DNA from: RGEC01 sp964475595
GTDB taxonomy: Bacteria; Bacteroidota; Bacteroidia; NS11-12g; UBA955
Reading direction: 5' to 3'
Length of the DNA stretch: 64,000 nt
Assembly: GCA_964475595.1 (NCBI GenBank)
Contig: CAYYXG010000011.1
Location: forward strand, 1-64,000
Positions 8,434-18,182 of this stretch are shown here, in pieces. Every line of letters starts with the position of its first letter. Position 1 is the stretch's first letter. Position numbers and translations under genes: made by a program. The notes under the pieces were generated by a model. The model was not told the origin of the DNA. It made no database searches and worked only from the letters and a program-made list of their open reading frames with translations.

Positions 8434-9637
8434 TCATTATACCTTGCTGCAGTTGCTGTCCGAAGCGCAAAACCACGCTGTGGCTTGTATTTGCTTATCG
8501 AATGGATTTGAAGATCCTTACGGGCAATATGAAATACTGGCAGGGTTTGGCGCCCATAATACATATCACACTCCGGAGGAACTCGATAAAAATGACGCAT
8601 TTAAGCTGGGTTTTTGTAGCTATGACCTTAAAAATGCCATAGAACCCCTTAATTCTGCTCATCCTCAGGCAATTCCCATTCCGGATTTCTATTTTTTTGA
8701 ACCTCAGTGGTTCTTCAAACTTCGCCGCAACAGCGATACACCTGAGGCCAATTTCCGGCTTCCTGCACCGTTATCTTGCGTGCAGGCCGGTATTACCCCG
8801 GAATTTACATGCAGCACCCCAAAAACTGCGTATTTGGAAAATGTGGATAGCATAAAAGAGTGCATTAAAAACGGCGATTTTTATGAGATGAACTACTGCC
8901 TTCAATTCGAAAGCAGCACATGCCAGGATCCGTATTCATTATTTGCTTCGCTCAACCAAACTGCACCGGCACCATTTGCCACCTTTTTTAAGTATTTCGA
9001 TAAGTTTTTATTGTGCTCCAGTCCGGAACGTTTTCTCACCAAAAGGCAGGAAAAATTGGTTGCTCAGCCCATAAAAGGAACTCGAAAAAGACATACAGAT
9101 GAACTTGAGGATTTACAAATTAAAACCGCGCTGTCTACATGTGAAAAAGACCGGGCCGAAAATATTATGATTGTAGATCTGCTAAGAAATGACATGAGTC
9201 GTGTTTGCTTGCCTGGCTCTGTTCATGTGCCTGAACTATGCGAGGTTTATTCGTTCAGCCATGTTCATCAGATGATTAGCACCGTAACCGGACAATTAAG
9301 GCCCAATACCGGATTTTCAGATATCATCAGAGCATCGTTTCCCATGGGCAGTATGACGGGAGCCCCGAAAATACAAGTTATGAAAGATATTGAGCGGTTT
9401 GAAAATTTTAGCCGTGGTTGGTATTCGGGGAGTGTAGGGTATTGGGAGAATGGAAATTTTGACCTCAATGTAATCATACGCTCCATGCAGTTGGATTTAA
9501 CCTGTCAAACGATGTATTACCATGTAGGGGGCGCAATTACATCAGACAGCGTGCCTGAAGATGAACTGAGTGAGTGTATGGGGAAGGCTGCCGGGTTGCT
9601 GCAAGCCCTTAAAATTCAGGCCGCCTCAAATTTATAG
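8426..9637 (+). CDS. pabB: Aminodeoxychorismate synthase component I
   Basis: 403 aa chorismate-binding enzyme. The PIKGTRKR motif puts a lysine (Lys217) at the position where PabB has the nucleophile and anthranilate synthase has alanine, so PabB is favoured over TrpE. Other family motifs are DRAENIMIVDLLRND and SMTGAPKIQVM. It makes 4-amino-4-deoxychorismate for folate, normally with a PabA amidotransferase, which is not nearby. The N-terminal domain is shorter than in E. coli PabB. Its last 22 bases overlap the convergent response-regulator gene. Confidence 0.88.
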   Translation: MNNHYTLLQLLSEAQNHAVACICLSNGFEDPYGQYEILAGFGAHNTYHTPEELDKNDAFKLGFCSYDLKNAIEPLNSAHPQAIPIPDFYFFEPQWFFKLRRNSDTPEANFRLPAPLSCVQAGITPEFTCSTPKTAYLENVDSIKECIKNGDFYEMNYCLQFESSTCQDPYSLFASLNQTAPAPFATFFKYFDKFLLCSSPERFLTKRQEKLVAQPIKGTRKRHTDELEDLQIKTALSTCEKDRAENIMIVDLLRNDMSRVCLPGSVHVPELCEVYSFSHVHQMISTVTGQLRPNTGFSDIIRASFPMGSMTGAPKIQVMKDIERFENFSRGWYSGSVGYWENGNFDLNVIIRSMQLDLTCQTMYYHVGGAITSDSVPEDELSECMGKAAGLLQALKIQAASNL

Positions 9638-10305
9638 CCAACGCCTTTTACAGTGTAGATGTAACGTTCATCCAGCTTTTCGCGGATTTTGCGCACATGC
9701 ACATCAATGGTGCGGTCTACCACCAACACCTCATTTCCCCAGACATTTTCCAAAATCTCATCGCGGCTGAAAACCCTGCCGGGGCGGCTTGCCAAAAACG
9801 ACAGCAGTTCAAATTCCTTGCGTGGAAATTGCAGCGATTTGCCCATGAACTCAACCACGAAACGCTCTCTGTCTATTTTTAAATCTCCAAACTCCAGTGT
9901 CTCATGGGAGCTTGACTGGATTGCATTTCTGCGGCGGAGAATTGCCTTGAGTCTGGACATGAGCACGCGTGGACGTATCGGCTTGGATATATAATCGTCT
10001 GCACCGGCTTCGAAACCGGCCAGTTCTGCAAATTCTTCACTTCTGGCGGTAAGGAATACGATGGGTATGTTTTTGGTATCGGTATCTTCTTTTAATTGCC
10101 GGCATGCTTCCATTCCATCCATCACCGGCATCATCACGTCCATCAATATCAAATCCGGCTTGATTTTCCGGGTTTGCTCAATTGCCTGAAAACCATTGGC
10201 GGCAATATGTACCTCAAATCCTTCTTTGTTCAGGGCGTGCCTGATAATCTCCAGGATGTCAAGCTCATCATCAACGACCAGAATTTTCGGCATGTTTTTT
10301 ATCAT
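9616..10305 (-). CDS. OmpR/PhoB-family response regulator
   Basis: 229 aa from the ATG at 10305; an internal ATG at 10293 (MPKILVVDDE) is an equally good start. Numbered from the latter, the receiver domain has Asp8/Asp9, phospho-acceptor Asp52 (LILMDVMMP), Thr82 and Lys104. The winged-helix output domain (about 130-225) contains RPGRVFSRDEILENVWG and VDRTIDVHVRKIREKL. It is a DNA-binding transcription factor phosphorylated by a partner kinase. No histidine kinase lies beside it, so its signal is unknown. A TTGTTTTG box at 10313-10320 stands seven bases before the 10305 ATG, favouring the longer form. Confidence 0.93.
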   Translation of the reverse strand: MIKNMPKILVVDDELDILEIIRHALNKEGFEVHIAANGFQAIEQTRKIKPDLILMDVMMPVMDGMEACRQLKEDTDTKNIPIVFLTARSEEFAELAGFEAGADDYISKPIRPRVLMSRLKAILRRRNAIQSSSHETLEFGDLKIDRERFVVEFMGKSLQFPRKEFELLSFLASRPGRVFSRDEILENVWGNEVLVVDRTIDVHVRKIREKLDERYIYTVKGVGYKFEAA

Positions 10306-10381
10306 AACGATTCAAAACAATGTTGTAATTGTTATTGACTCGTGATGTGAATATTAAGGTATTGTTAATAGCAAACCGGGA

Positions 10382-11602
10382 TTATTTTGCAAATACCTCT
10401 TGCAGTTTGACGTATAGATTTTCTCCCCTCAGTCCTTTGGCAATGATTTTACCATCCTTATCCAACAAAAAGGTAGCGGGTATGCTGCTTACCTGATACA
10501 TCTTGGCCGGTGCACTTTGCCAGCCACCCAGATCACTCACATGCTTCCATGCAAGGGAATCGGCGGCAATGGCACTTTTCCATCGTCCTGCATCGTTGTC
10601 CAGAGATACCCCAAAGATTTCAAATCCTTTGTCTTTAAAATCAGCATACATTTTGCGATTGAAAGGATTTTCCCGTCTGCAGGGGCCGCACCACGAGGCC
10701 CAGAAATCAATTAATACCACTTTGCCGCGCAAGCTGCTCAGGGCAAGTTCAGTCCCATCGGGTTGCTTGAGTGCGATGTCCGGAGCAATTGCTCCAATGG
10801 CCAACAACTTCTCTTTTTCGTAGCGGGAGGTCATTTCAGGCATGTATTTGCTGCCAGGTGAAAATGCTTTTAAGGATAGATAGGCGTGCTCAAGCAGGGG
10901 GAATTCAATCTCATCCAGCATTTGGGTTGCCAACACAAAGTAGGGTACCGGTGATTTTTTCATACCCAATACCAGGTTGGTGATATCCCTTTTTCTGTCG
11001 CTGATGAGTTGGTAATATTCTTTTTGTAGCTGCTGCCCAATAGCATAATTTTCAGCGCTGTTGGTCAATCCCCTTGCCCTGTTCTCTATGTTCTGAAGTT
11101 TGATGATGTAGGAGGCATTTAAATCTACCAGCTGTTTAAGTTCCGAGCTACTTTCAATGCCTTTTCCCGATAGGGCGTAACTCACATCAAGTCCGCTGCC
11201 CGAACATTCCACTTTTGCTTGGGTCTTGTTATCAATAATCATGTAAACCAGGCTGTTTTCATCCCACTGCAACTGACAAATAACGCTTTCCGTAACATTG
11301 CCGGTAATGCTAAAATTGCCTGAGGCATCCGTACGGGCGCTGTCAATGAGTTGTTGTCCGCCGGGCTTTACTTCCAGCAATACGACCAGATTGTTGGGTT
11401 TGTTTTTTATATTCCCTTGAATGGTAAAACCATCCTTTACTTTTTCCAACGAACCTTCCTTGCGGGTTAATAGTTCATTGATCCATAATTCAAATCGCGT
11501 TGAAGCATTTCCTGCCTTAGCATTATTGCAGGATGCTATGGTGGGCGATATCAGCATTAAAGCCAATATACAGAATAGGAGTTGGGGTTTTTTAAACAGC
11601 AT
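10382..11602 (-). CDS. TlpA-like thiol-disulfide oxidoreductase lipoprotein
   Basis: 406 aa. The N-terminus has a lipoprotein signal with lipobox IASC (Cys25). An N-terminal DUF4369-like beta domain (about 40-130) is followed by a helical linker and an AhpC/TSA-TlpA thioredoxin fold (about 265-405). The active site is WCGPC near residues 303-307 in the context VLIDFWASWCGPCRRE. Such proteins reduce or oxidise cysteines in the cell envelope; they are multiplied in Bacteroidota and individual partners are rarely known. It stands 76 bases upstream of the response regulator and downstream of truB on the same strand. Confidence 0.9.
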   Translation of the reverse strand: MLFKKPQLLFCILALMLISPTIASCNNAKAGNASTRFELWINELLTRKEGSLEKVKDGFTIQGNIKNKPNNLVVLLEVKPGGQQLIDSARTDASGNFSITGNVTESVICQLQWDENSLVYMIIDNKTQAKVECSGSGLDVSYALSGKGIESSSELKQLVDLNASYIIKLQNIENRARGLTNSAENYAIGQQLQKEYYQLISDRKRDITNLVLGMKKSPVPYFVLATQMLDEIEFPLLEHAYLSLKAFSPGSKYMPEMTSRYEKEKLLAIGAIAPDIALKQPDGTELALSSLRGKVVLIDFWASWCGPCRRENPFNRKMYADFKDKGFEIFGVSLDNDAGRWKSAIAADSLAWKHVSDLGGWQSAPAKMYQVSSIPATFLLDKDGKIIAKGLRGENLYVKLQEVFAK

Positions 11603-11650
11603 TATAATCTATAACAAGCAAATATCGTCCCAAATTTCCCTAAGGCCAAA

Positions 11651-12334
11651 TTATTTTTCTGTAAGTGGATTGCGGATGTTTTCAAGGTCTTTGGGATAGA
11701 CCGAATTTTCTAACCGATGACTGCCGATCCTTGTGCGGCATAGCGCAGAAAGATGCCCACCGCTACCCAGTGCCAAGGCAAAATCATGAGCCAGAGAACG
11801 GATATAGGTTCCTTTGCTGCAAACTACCCTAAAATGAATGTCGGGAAGGTTTATGCCGGTGATTTCAAATTCTTTGATGGTAATTTCCCGTGGCTTCATC
11901 TCTGCTGCAACGCCTTCTCTAGCCAGTTTATAGGCCCTTTTCCCATCCACTTTAATGGCGGAAAAAATGGGAGGCATTTGTGAAATCATGCCGGTAAATG
12001 CTGCTGTTTTATCCTGTATTGCTGAAGCAGTAATATGCTCAAAAGGGAAAAATTCGTTGGGTTCTGTTTCCAAATCATAACTGGGGGTTGTATTGCCCAA
12101 GGTAATGGTGCCCGTGTACTCTTTCTCCTGATTCTGTAGTTCCTCTATTTTACGTGTGCTGCCTTCTGTGCAAACCAGCAAAAGACCCGTTGCCAGTGGA
12201 TCCAGGGTGCCCGCATGTCCTACCCGCTTGGCATTGGTAATCCACTTAATCTTTTTTACAACCTGAAATGAGGTCCAGCCGTAGGGCTTATTGATGAGTA
12301 GAATTTCGCCCGGAGGCCTGGGTTCACTGCTCAC
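11651..12334 (-). CDS. truB: tRNA pseudouridine-55 synthase
   Basis: 227 aa, a short TruB without the C-terminal PUA domain, as is common in this phylum. It turns U55 of the tRNA T-loop into pseudouridine. The catalytic aspartate is Asp45 in GHAGTLDPLATGLL. Other motifs are ILLINKPYGWTS at the N-terminus, RAYKLAREG, and VVCSKGTYIRSLAHD. Its ATG overlaps the stop of the upstream T9SS cargo gene (ATGA), giving translational coupling to an unrelated secreted protein. Confidence 0.95.
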   Translation of the reverse strand: MSSEPRPPGEILLINKPYGWTSFQVVKKIKWITNAKRVGHAGTLDPLATGLLLVCTEGSTRKIEELQNQEKEYTGTITLGNTTPSYDLETEPNEFFPFEHITASAIQDKTAAFTGMISQMPPIFSAIKVDGKRAYKLAREGVAAEMKPREITIKEFEITGINLPDIHFRVVCSKGTYIRSLAHDFALALGSGGHLSALCRTRIGSHRLENSVYPKDLENIRNPLTEK

Positions 12335-14199
12335 TGTATGATGATTTTTTGACTGCGAACAACCACATTGTCTGCGGTTAGTTGCAAGTAATAGGTCCCT
12401 GCTGACAGTTGGTTTGCGTCAATTTTGAATTTGTGGATTCCTTCACTCAACAATAAGTCGGGCCTGCTTTTTACAGTTTGCCCAAGCATATTAATTAGCT
12501 GAGCTTTATACACGGCAGGTTTTCCTACTTTTACTTCAATAAACAGGCTTTCACCGGCAGGAACCGGAAAGATTCGCACATCTGAAACAGGCATGTTTAA
12601 TAAGGGGTCCGTGAGGGTAATCCTGGAAATCCAGGCATTCATGTTATTGTTTTTTCCATAAGAACCCACTGTATAAAACACCCCAGGTTCATTGTATTTG
12701 GCCTGAATTCCTTCGTAGTCTCCCCATCTTTGCTCTCCTTTGGGTAACCCCAGGTAATTGATAAGAGAGGTTCCACGGACCAGTTTTACCATTTTGCTGT
12801 ATTCTCCCAGACGGTTTCTGTAGATGACAGCGGTGCCGGGATAATGCCACGGACTGCTGTAAACAAAGGTAATTACGCTGCTTGGATCATCCGTGTTTTT
12901 ACCTGCAGCCGCAATGGCAGGATATCCCATATCCAATGAATCATCCGTAATCATGCCGGCCTCTATCACGGGCTCACTGCCGATGTGGTAAATGGTATTG
13001 TGACTTAAATGGGCCTGCATGGTTTTAAAATTCATGGTGTTTTGCAGGTACTGAATTTGATCACCAATGCGCACAGCACTTAAAACACGGGCATCATTGG
13101 TTCTTAGCTTATAAGAAGTATCCGGTTGGAGCGCGCTGGGCGGAAATCCATATTTCATGGGCGAAACCAGTACCTTCATGCTTAGTTCGGCCTTACCGCT
13201 TTGCTGGGTATTGTTGATGTGAAGGAGAAATACCGTGTCATTTACCTGATCAATAGGTTTCACACTGACGAAATAATTGTCTTCTCCTTCGGGCATAGGG
13301 CCATTTTGTATGGCGCAAATGCTTCTCAGTGATTTGCCTTCATACTTTATGTTGGAATAAAAATCCTTCCTCAGGGAATCGCCTTTGAAACCGTCGGCTT
13401 TGTTAAGCTGCCATATAATGGCTTCGGTAAAACCTTCTTCCCAGGAAGCCCCATTCCCGATGAGGTTGACCGTAAAAAACATATCATGGCTGTTTTGTGA
13501 TACGATGGGGTAATCGCTCCAGATTAAGTCTTGGGTAGGCTTGCCCGGTATTTTGTAAACATTCCATGGCTGCAAGGGATCGCCACTTTGGCTAAATGCA
13601 ACCACAATGAAGCTCTTTGTATCCACAACGCCATGCATAAACAGGATGATAAACCGGTCTGCAACGGGATCATATAGAACCCTCGGGTCGTAAACTCGAT
13701 CCAAAGCAGGGAAAGCATCAATTTTTTTCTGAACATTCACAAATTGAATGAGTCCCCATTGTTTTTTAAATGTACCTTGATCGTCATAAACCCTGATGAT
13801 GGTGTTGAGAACACTGATAACTGCTCCATTATTACTTACCGCAATATGGTTATCGTTGGGGGTTCCGGAACCTGAGGTGCCGTCCCAACCCTTATTGTCT
13901 TCCGGGGTTATTGAGGTTGGTGGGGTAGGGATACCGGTATAGTTTCCCCGGCGGTGCATATTCCGCTGATTAAAACGACTGCGCTCTGCGTCCACCGAAC
14001 GTCTCAATGATTCCTTCATTCCGGAGGGCAGTGGCATTTCTCGGTCAGTTTGCACCATGCTAATCCACTCATTCTCTGCAGTGGAAGGGTCAAAAACCTG
14101 AAAAAGCGGGGTTTTGTGGTTGCGGATTATTTCAAAGCCCTGCGCCAAAGCAGTAGTTGAAGTGAGAATAAAGCCAAAACCAATGAGAATTTTTTTCAT
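12331..14199 (-). CDS. Secreted protein with T9SS C-terminal sorting domain
   Basis: 622 aa. A signal peptide (about 1-19, ending TTALAQ) precedes a passenger with NDNHIAVSNNGAVISVLN and DPRVLYDPVADRFIILFMHG, features of beta-propeller-like secreted Bacteroidota proteins. No named domain could be assigned. The last ~80 residues form a type A sorting domain: VRIFPVPAGESLFIEV, then INMLGQTV, then LSAGTYYLQLTADN and a basic/hydrophobic end. The T9SS exports it across the outer membrane and removes the domain. A TTAATTTG box ends eight bases before the ATG. It is coupled to truB downstream; murB lies 34 bases upstream. Confidence 0.85.
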   Translation of the reverse strand: MKKILIGFGFILTSTTALAQGFEIIRNHKTPLFQVFDPSTAENEWISMVQTDREMPLPSGMKESLRRSVDAERSRFNQRNMHRRGNYTGIPTPPTSITPEDNKGWDGTSGSGTPNDNHIAVSNNGAVISVLNTIIRVYDDQGTFKKQWGLIQFVNVQKKIDAFPALDRVYDPRVLYDPVADRFIILFMHGVVDTKSFIVVAFSQSGDPLQPWNVYKIPGKPTQDLIWSDYPIVSQNSHDMFFTVNLIGNGASWEEGFTEAIIWQLNKADGFKGDSLRKDFYSNIKYEGKSLRSICAIQNGPMPEGEDNYFVSVKPIDQVNDTVFLLHINNTQQSGKAELSMKVLVSPMKYGFPPSALQPDTSYKLRTNDARVLSAVRIGDQIQYLQNTMNFKTMQAHLSHNTIYHIGSEPVIEAGMITDDSLDMGYPAIAAAGKNTDDPSSVITFVYSSPWHYPGTAVIYRNRLGEYSKMVKLVRGTSLINYLGLPKGEQRWGDYEGIQAKYNEPGVFYTVGSYGKNNNMNAWISRITLTDPLLNMPVSDVRIFPVPAGESLFIEVKVGKPAVYKAQLINMLGQTVKSRPDLLLSEGIHKFKIDANQLSAGTYYLQLTADNVVVRSQKIIIQ

Positions 14200-14233
14200 G
14201 TTTAATGCAAATTAAGCCAAAAATCTGTCAAAC

Positions 14234-15247
14234 TCAACGGGTGTTAACTTCCATCTCCAGTTTTACCTGAAATTTTGTAAAAATATCCTCTACGATGTCA
14301 TTTGCCAGCGTGAGTACTTCTGTTCCTGTGGCATTACCATAATTAATCAATACCAGCGCCTGCTTTTCGTGTACCCCTGCATCTCCGCGACGGAAACCCT
14401 TCCAGCCAGCTTTCTCAATGAGCCAGCCTGCGGCGATTTTAACGGTGCCATCCGGTTGATCGAAACGCTTGACATCCGGGTGGGCGGCGCTGAGTTTGTC
14501 GGCATCTTCCTTGTTTACCACAGGGTTTTTAAAAAAACTGCCGCAGTTGCCTAGCTCTGCAGGGTCGGGAAGCTTGCTCTTTCTAATATGGATCACCGCC
14601 CTGCTAACATCGGCAATTCCGGGGCGGGTAATTCCCCAATCCTCCAGTATGGTCGCAATATCGCCATACTTCACATTCACGGTAGGGTTTTTATTAAGTC
14701 TTAATGTAACGTGGGTAATAAAGTAGCGTCCCTTATCTGCCTTTTTGAAAATACTTTCTCGGTAGCCAAATTCGCATTGGTCCGCCGATAGTTTTACCAT
14801 ATGTCCGTTCAGCATATCAAAGGCTTCAATTTCCGCTAAAACATCCTTTAATTCTGCACCATAAGCCCCTATATTCTGGATGGGTGATGCACCAATGGTG
14901 CCGGGTATGAGACTCATGTTCTCTAATCCACCCCAGTTATGCTGAATGGCATGCATCACTACATTATGCCATATTTCACCGCCGCCGCATCGAAGCCATA
15001 CATGATTCTGAGTCTCTTGCGTTACCTCCATGCCCGATATGCGATTGTGCAAAACCAGTCCGGGATAATTGCCTTTAAATAAAATGTTACTGCCACCACC
15101 CAGTATCAGTGGGCTATTAAGACTCAACAGATTGGTTTTCCATACTTTTTTTAAAATATCGGTTTCCGCTACCGGTAGAAACAATGATGCTTCTAAATCA
15201 AAACCAAACGTATTTAGCGCTTTTAAAGAGATGTGCCGTTGCAGCAT
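14234..15247 (-). CDS. murB: UDP-N-acetylenolpyruvoylglucosamine reductase
   Basis: 337 aa from the ATG at 15247; a TTG at 15268 would add seven residues with no family support. MurB reduces the enolpyruvyl ether to UDP-MurNAc using NADPH and FAD. FAD-binding motifs LGGGSNILF and IPGTIGASPIQNIGAYG are present, with GYRESIFK and the proton-donor motif CGSFFKNP. The C-terminal domain ends with AGWLIEKAGWKGFRRGDAGVHEKQALVLIN, the type I MurB pattern. It probably heads a minus-strand run that includes the T9SS cargo gene and truB. Confidence 0.96.
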   Translation of the reverse strand: MLQRHISLKALNTFGFDLEASLFLPVAETDILKKVWKTNLLSLNSPLILGGGSNILFKGNYPGLVLHNRISGMEVTQETQNHVWLRCGGGEIWHNVVMHAIQHNWGGLENMSLIPGTIGASPIQNIGAYGAELKDVLAEIEAFDMLNGHMVKLSADQCEFGYRESIFKKADKGRYFITHVTLRLNKNPTVNVKYGDIATILEDWGITRPGIADVSRAVIHIRKSKLPDPAELGNCGSFFKNPVVNKEDADKLSAAHPDVKRFDQPDGTVKIAAGWLIEKAGWKGFRRGDAGVHEKQALVLINYGNATGTEVLTLANDIVEDIFTKFQVKLEMEVNTR

Positions 15248-15423
15248 GACCCGCAATTTAACATACAACGATGGCTCTGTTGGCTAATTTTTTATCAACG
15301 AAGGTGGGAAATAATCTGATTTGTATCAGTTTTTTCAAAAAATATCTAAAATATTGATTATTTTGTGTAATATTTGTTCTTTGGTTTTGCAAACCTTTTA
15401 CACAAAACCGTGTTTCTTTCAAA

Positions 15424-15876
15424 ATGATTATTCTGTCCCACATGCTCATCACGATCTTCTTTTTCATACTGATGGAAGGAGTGGCCTGGTTTACCCATAA
15501 ATATATAATGCACGGATTCGGATGGGTCTGGCATCAAAGCCATCATGAGCCCCGCAAAGGTAAATTTGAGCTGAATGATCTCTATGGGCTCGTATTTGCA
15601 GTGCCTTCCTGTTTGCTGATTGTCTACGGCAGTGAAAATATGGACTGGCGCTTTTCGGCCGGGTTGGGAATTGCATTATATGGCTTAGCGTACTTTTTGG
15701 TTCATGACGTGTTTGTGCATCAGCGGGTAAAATGGTTAACCAAAACCCAGGTGCCTTATTTCAGGGCCATGCGCCTTACGCACCATCTTCACCATGCCGT
15801 GCACACCAAAAAAGGGGCAGAGGCGTTTGGTTTTTTGTTTGTGCTTCCAAAATATGTGAGGAGGTTCCGTGGCTAA
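15424..15876 (+). CDS. crtZ: Beta-carotene hydroxylase
   Basis: 150 aa, a membrane-bound non-haem di-iron hydroxylase of the fatty-acid-hydroxylase superfamily. It adds the 3-hydroxyl to beta-ionone rings. All four histidine boxes are visible: HKYIMH, HQSHH, HDVFVHQR and HLHHAVH. Three or four hydrophobic segments separate them. It is the first gene of the crtZ-crtI-crtB operon and overlaps crtI by eight bases. In the saproxanthin/zeaxanthin routes of Bacteroidota it needs a cyclised substrate, but no lycopene cyclase gene is in this window. Confidence 0.93.
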   Translation: MIILSHMLITIFFFILMEGVAWFTHKYIMHGFGWVWHQSHHEPRKGKFELNDLYGLVFAVPSCLLIVYGSENMDWRFSAGLGIALYGLAYFLVHDVFVHQRVKWLTKTQVPYFRAMRLTHHLHHAVHTKKGAEAFGFLFVLPKYVRRFRG

Positions 15877-17350
15877 GAAGGTAATTATTGCAGGAGCAGG
15901 CCTGGGAGGCCTAAGTACAGCACTTCGTCTTGCCTATGCGGGCTACGAAGTTGAATTGCTGGAACAGCATCACCGCGCCGGTGGCAGACTCAATTTGCTG
16001 GAAAAAGATGGTTTCACATTTGATATTGGGCCCTCGTTTTTTAGCATGAGTTATGAATTCCATGAGTTGTTCAACAGCATCGGTGAACCCATGCCTTTTG
16101 AGCTAAACGAACTTAATCCTCTCTATACTGTCAACATTGAAGGCCGTGACAAAGTCTATCGCATTTTCAAAGATCTGGAAAAACTCGCTCAAGAATTTAG
16201 CAACATAGAGCCAGATTTCGAAAGAAAAGCTGAGAAATATCTTAAAAGAGCCGGCGAAGTTTTTCATGATACAGAATACCGCATCGTAAAGAAAAATTTT
16301 AATGGAATGCTGCCTTTTCTGCTCAGTATGGCATCTGTACCTAAGAAGCACCTACCCAAAATGTTTCGGAGCTTTTGGGCAGAATTGGAAAGGCATTTTG
16401 AAAGTGAGGATGTAAAAATTATTTTTTCACTCGTAGCCTTCTTTCTGGGTGCAACCCCTTTCAATACACCGTCTGTTTATAATTTACTGAATTATACCGA
16501 GCTCAAACATGATGGGTACTGGAATGTTAAGGGTGGAATGTATAAAATCGCAGAAGGCATCATTTCCCTGCTCAATAAAAAAGGGGTGAAAATTCATTGC
16601 AATACCCGCGTAGTATCTGTGCAGGAGAATCAAGGCAAAATGGTTTCGTTAACCGACCAGAACGGTAAAGTATGGTCTGCTGATTTGTTCGTCATTAATG
16701 CGGATGCGGCATCATTCCGAGGCAAATTCCTTAACAGACCTGGCTTCACCGAGAAAAAACTGGATAAAATGGACTGGACATTGGCTCCTTTCACCATTTA
16801 TCTCGGCGTAAAAGGGAAAATGGATGGTATTGCCCATCATAACTATTTTTTGGGTAATAATTTCAGGCAGTACGCCGATACTATTTTTAGAAGTACAGTA
16901 GCGCCGGATAAACCTTATTATTATGTGAATGTTGCCAGCAAAAGCAACCCGGAATGTGCGCCTGAAGGTTGTGAGAATTTATTCATTTTGTGCCCCGTAC
17001 CCGACCGCCGTGTGAAACCTGACTGGAACGATGCGAATAAACTGGCCGATGATATCATCGCGGATTTAGGTAAACGCGTAGGATATGATATCGCGGCTAA
17101 TACCCTCACACGAACCATATATACACCGGTAGAATGGGAACAGATGTTTTCGCTGTACCGCGGCAGCGGACTGGGTTTGGCCCATGGCATGAATCAGATT
17201 GGTGCTTTTCGTCCTGCCAACAAAGACGAAAAGCTGAATAACGTATATTATGTAGGGGCAAGTACCCATCCGGGCACCGGTTTGCCCATTGTTGTGATAG
17301 GATCTAAATTAATAACTGAAAAAATTACCCATGAGCATCCAGCTGTTTGA
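15869..17350 (+). CDS. crtI: Phytoene desaturase
   Basis: 493 aa starting at GTG 15869, which overlaps crtZ by eight bases. The Rossmann FAD motif is near the N-terminus (GAGLGGLSTALRLAYAGYEV), followed by RAGGRLNLLEKDGF and FDIGPSFF. The C-terminal bacterial phytoene-desaturase signature is SGLGLAHGMNQIGAFRP, then NVYYVGASTHPGTGLPIV. It converts colourless phytoene to lycopene at the membrane. A GAGGAGG four bases before the start resembles a Shine-Dalgarno but also encodes Arg-Arg of crtZ. crtB starts 20 bases before its end. Confidence 0.93.
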   Translation: MAKKVIIAGAGLGGLSTALRLAYAGYEVELLEQHHRAGGRLNLLEKDGFTFDIGPSFFSMSYEFHELFNSIGEPMPFELNELNPLYTVNIEGRDKVYRIFKDLEKLAQEFSNIEPDFERKAEKYLKRAGEVFHDTEYRIVKKNFNGMLPFLLSMASVPKKHLPKMFRSFWAELERHFESEDVKIIFSLVAFFLGATPFNTPSVYNLLNYTELKHDGYWNVKGGMYKIAEGIISLLNKKGVKIHCNTRVVSVQENQGKMVSLTDQNGKVWSADLFVINADAASFRGKFLNRPGFTEKKLDKMDWTLAPFTIYLGVKGKMDGIAHHNYFLGNNFRQYADTIFRSTVAPDKPYYYVNVASKSNPECAPEGCENLFILCPVPDRRVKPDWNDANKLADDIIADLGKRVGYDIAANTLTRTIYTPVEWEQMFSLYRGSGLGLAHGMNQIGAFRPANKDEKLNNVYYVGASTHPGTGLPIVVIGSKLITEKITHEHPAV

Positions 17351-18176
17351 TAAAACATCGTCAGATATAAGCAGGCGCGTAGCCCTGAATTACAGCACCA
17401 GTTTCTCGCTGGGGATCCGATTGCTGTCAAAGGAATATCGCTGGGCGGTTTTTGCCATTTATGGCTTTGTGCGTGTGGCAGATGAGATTGTCGACACCTT
17501 CCATAATCATGATAAAAGAAAACTGCTTGAAGAGTTTAAGCAGCAAACCTATGCTGCTATAGATGCCGGCATTAGTACCAATCCTGTTTTACACTCTTTT
17601 CAGTTGGCGGTGCATAATTTTGGAATAGGCAAGGACCTCATAGAGCCGTTTTTTGTCTCTATGGCGCTGGATCTGGATAAAAACTCCTACGACAATGATG
17701 GTTATGAAACCTATATCTATGGAAGTGCCGAGGTGGTTGGACTCATGTGTTTAAGGGTGTTTTGCAACAATGATACGGAACAGTATGACAGACTTTTGCC
17801 TCATGCAAGAAGTTTGGGCGCAGCTTTCCAAAAAGTGAATTTTCTGCGAGACCTGAAAAGTGATGTGGATGAGCGGGGACGGGTTTATTTTCCCGGTGTA
17901 GATTTTAATTCGTTTAGCGAAAATGATAAAAATGCAATTATCACCGATGTAAAAAAGGATTTTTCACATGCTTTAGAGGGTATCAAAAAACTTCCGGTGG
18001 GTTGCCGTCTAGGCGTGTACACCGCTTATATCTATTACCTCAAACTTCTTGAGAAGATACAACGAAGTTCTGCCGAAGAAATTGCCGGTAGCCGAATACG
18101 AATACCCAATAGCCAAAAATTGATGCTACTGGCCAAAAGCTACGTGAAAGAGCGTATGATGCGCGCGGCACTGTAA
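17331..18176 (+). CDS. crtB: Phytoene synthase
   Basis: 281 aa trans-isoprenyl diphosphate synthase (head-to-head). It condenses two geranylgeranyl diphosphates to phytoene. The first Asp-rich site is YGFVRVADEIVDT (DEIVD) and the second is LRDLKSDVDERGRVYFP. The start sits within the crtI 3' end, so translation is coupled. No crtE (GGPP synthase) is present in the window. The stop is six bases from the convergent radA stop. Confidence 0.95.
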   Translation: MSIQLFDKTSSDISRRVALNYSTSFSLGIRLLSKEYRWAVFAIYGFVRVADEIVDTFHNHDKRKLLEEFKQQTYAAIDAGISTNPVLHSFQLAVHNFGIGKDLIEPFFVSMALDLDKNSYDNDGYETYIYGSAEVVGLMCLRVFCNNDTEQYDRLLPHARSLGAAFQKVNFLRDLKSDVDERGRVYFPGVDFNSFSENDKNAIITDVKKDFSHALEGIKKLPVGCRLGVYTAYIYYLKLLEKIQRSSAEEIAGSRIRIPNSQKLMLLAKSYVKERMMRAAL

Positions 18177-18182
18177 ATCTGT

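Noticed and set aside
8426..9637. Anthranilate synthase (TrpE) identity for the chorismate enzyme
   Set aside because: The PIKGT motif with Lys217 favours aminodeoxychorismate synthase, and no trp genes are nearby.
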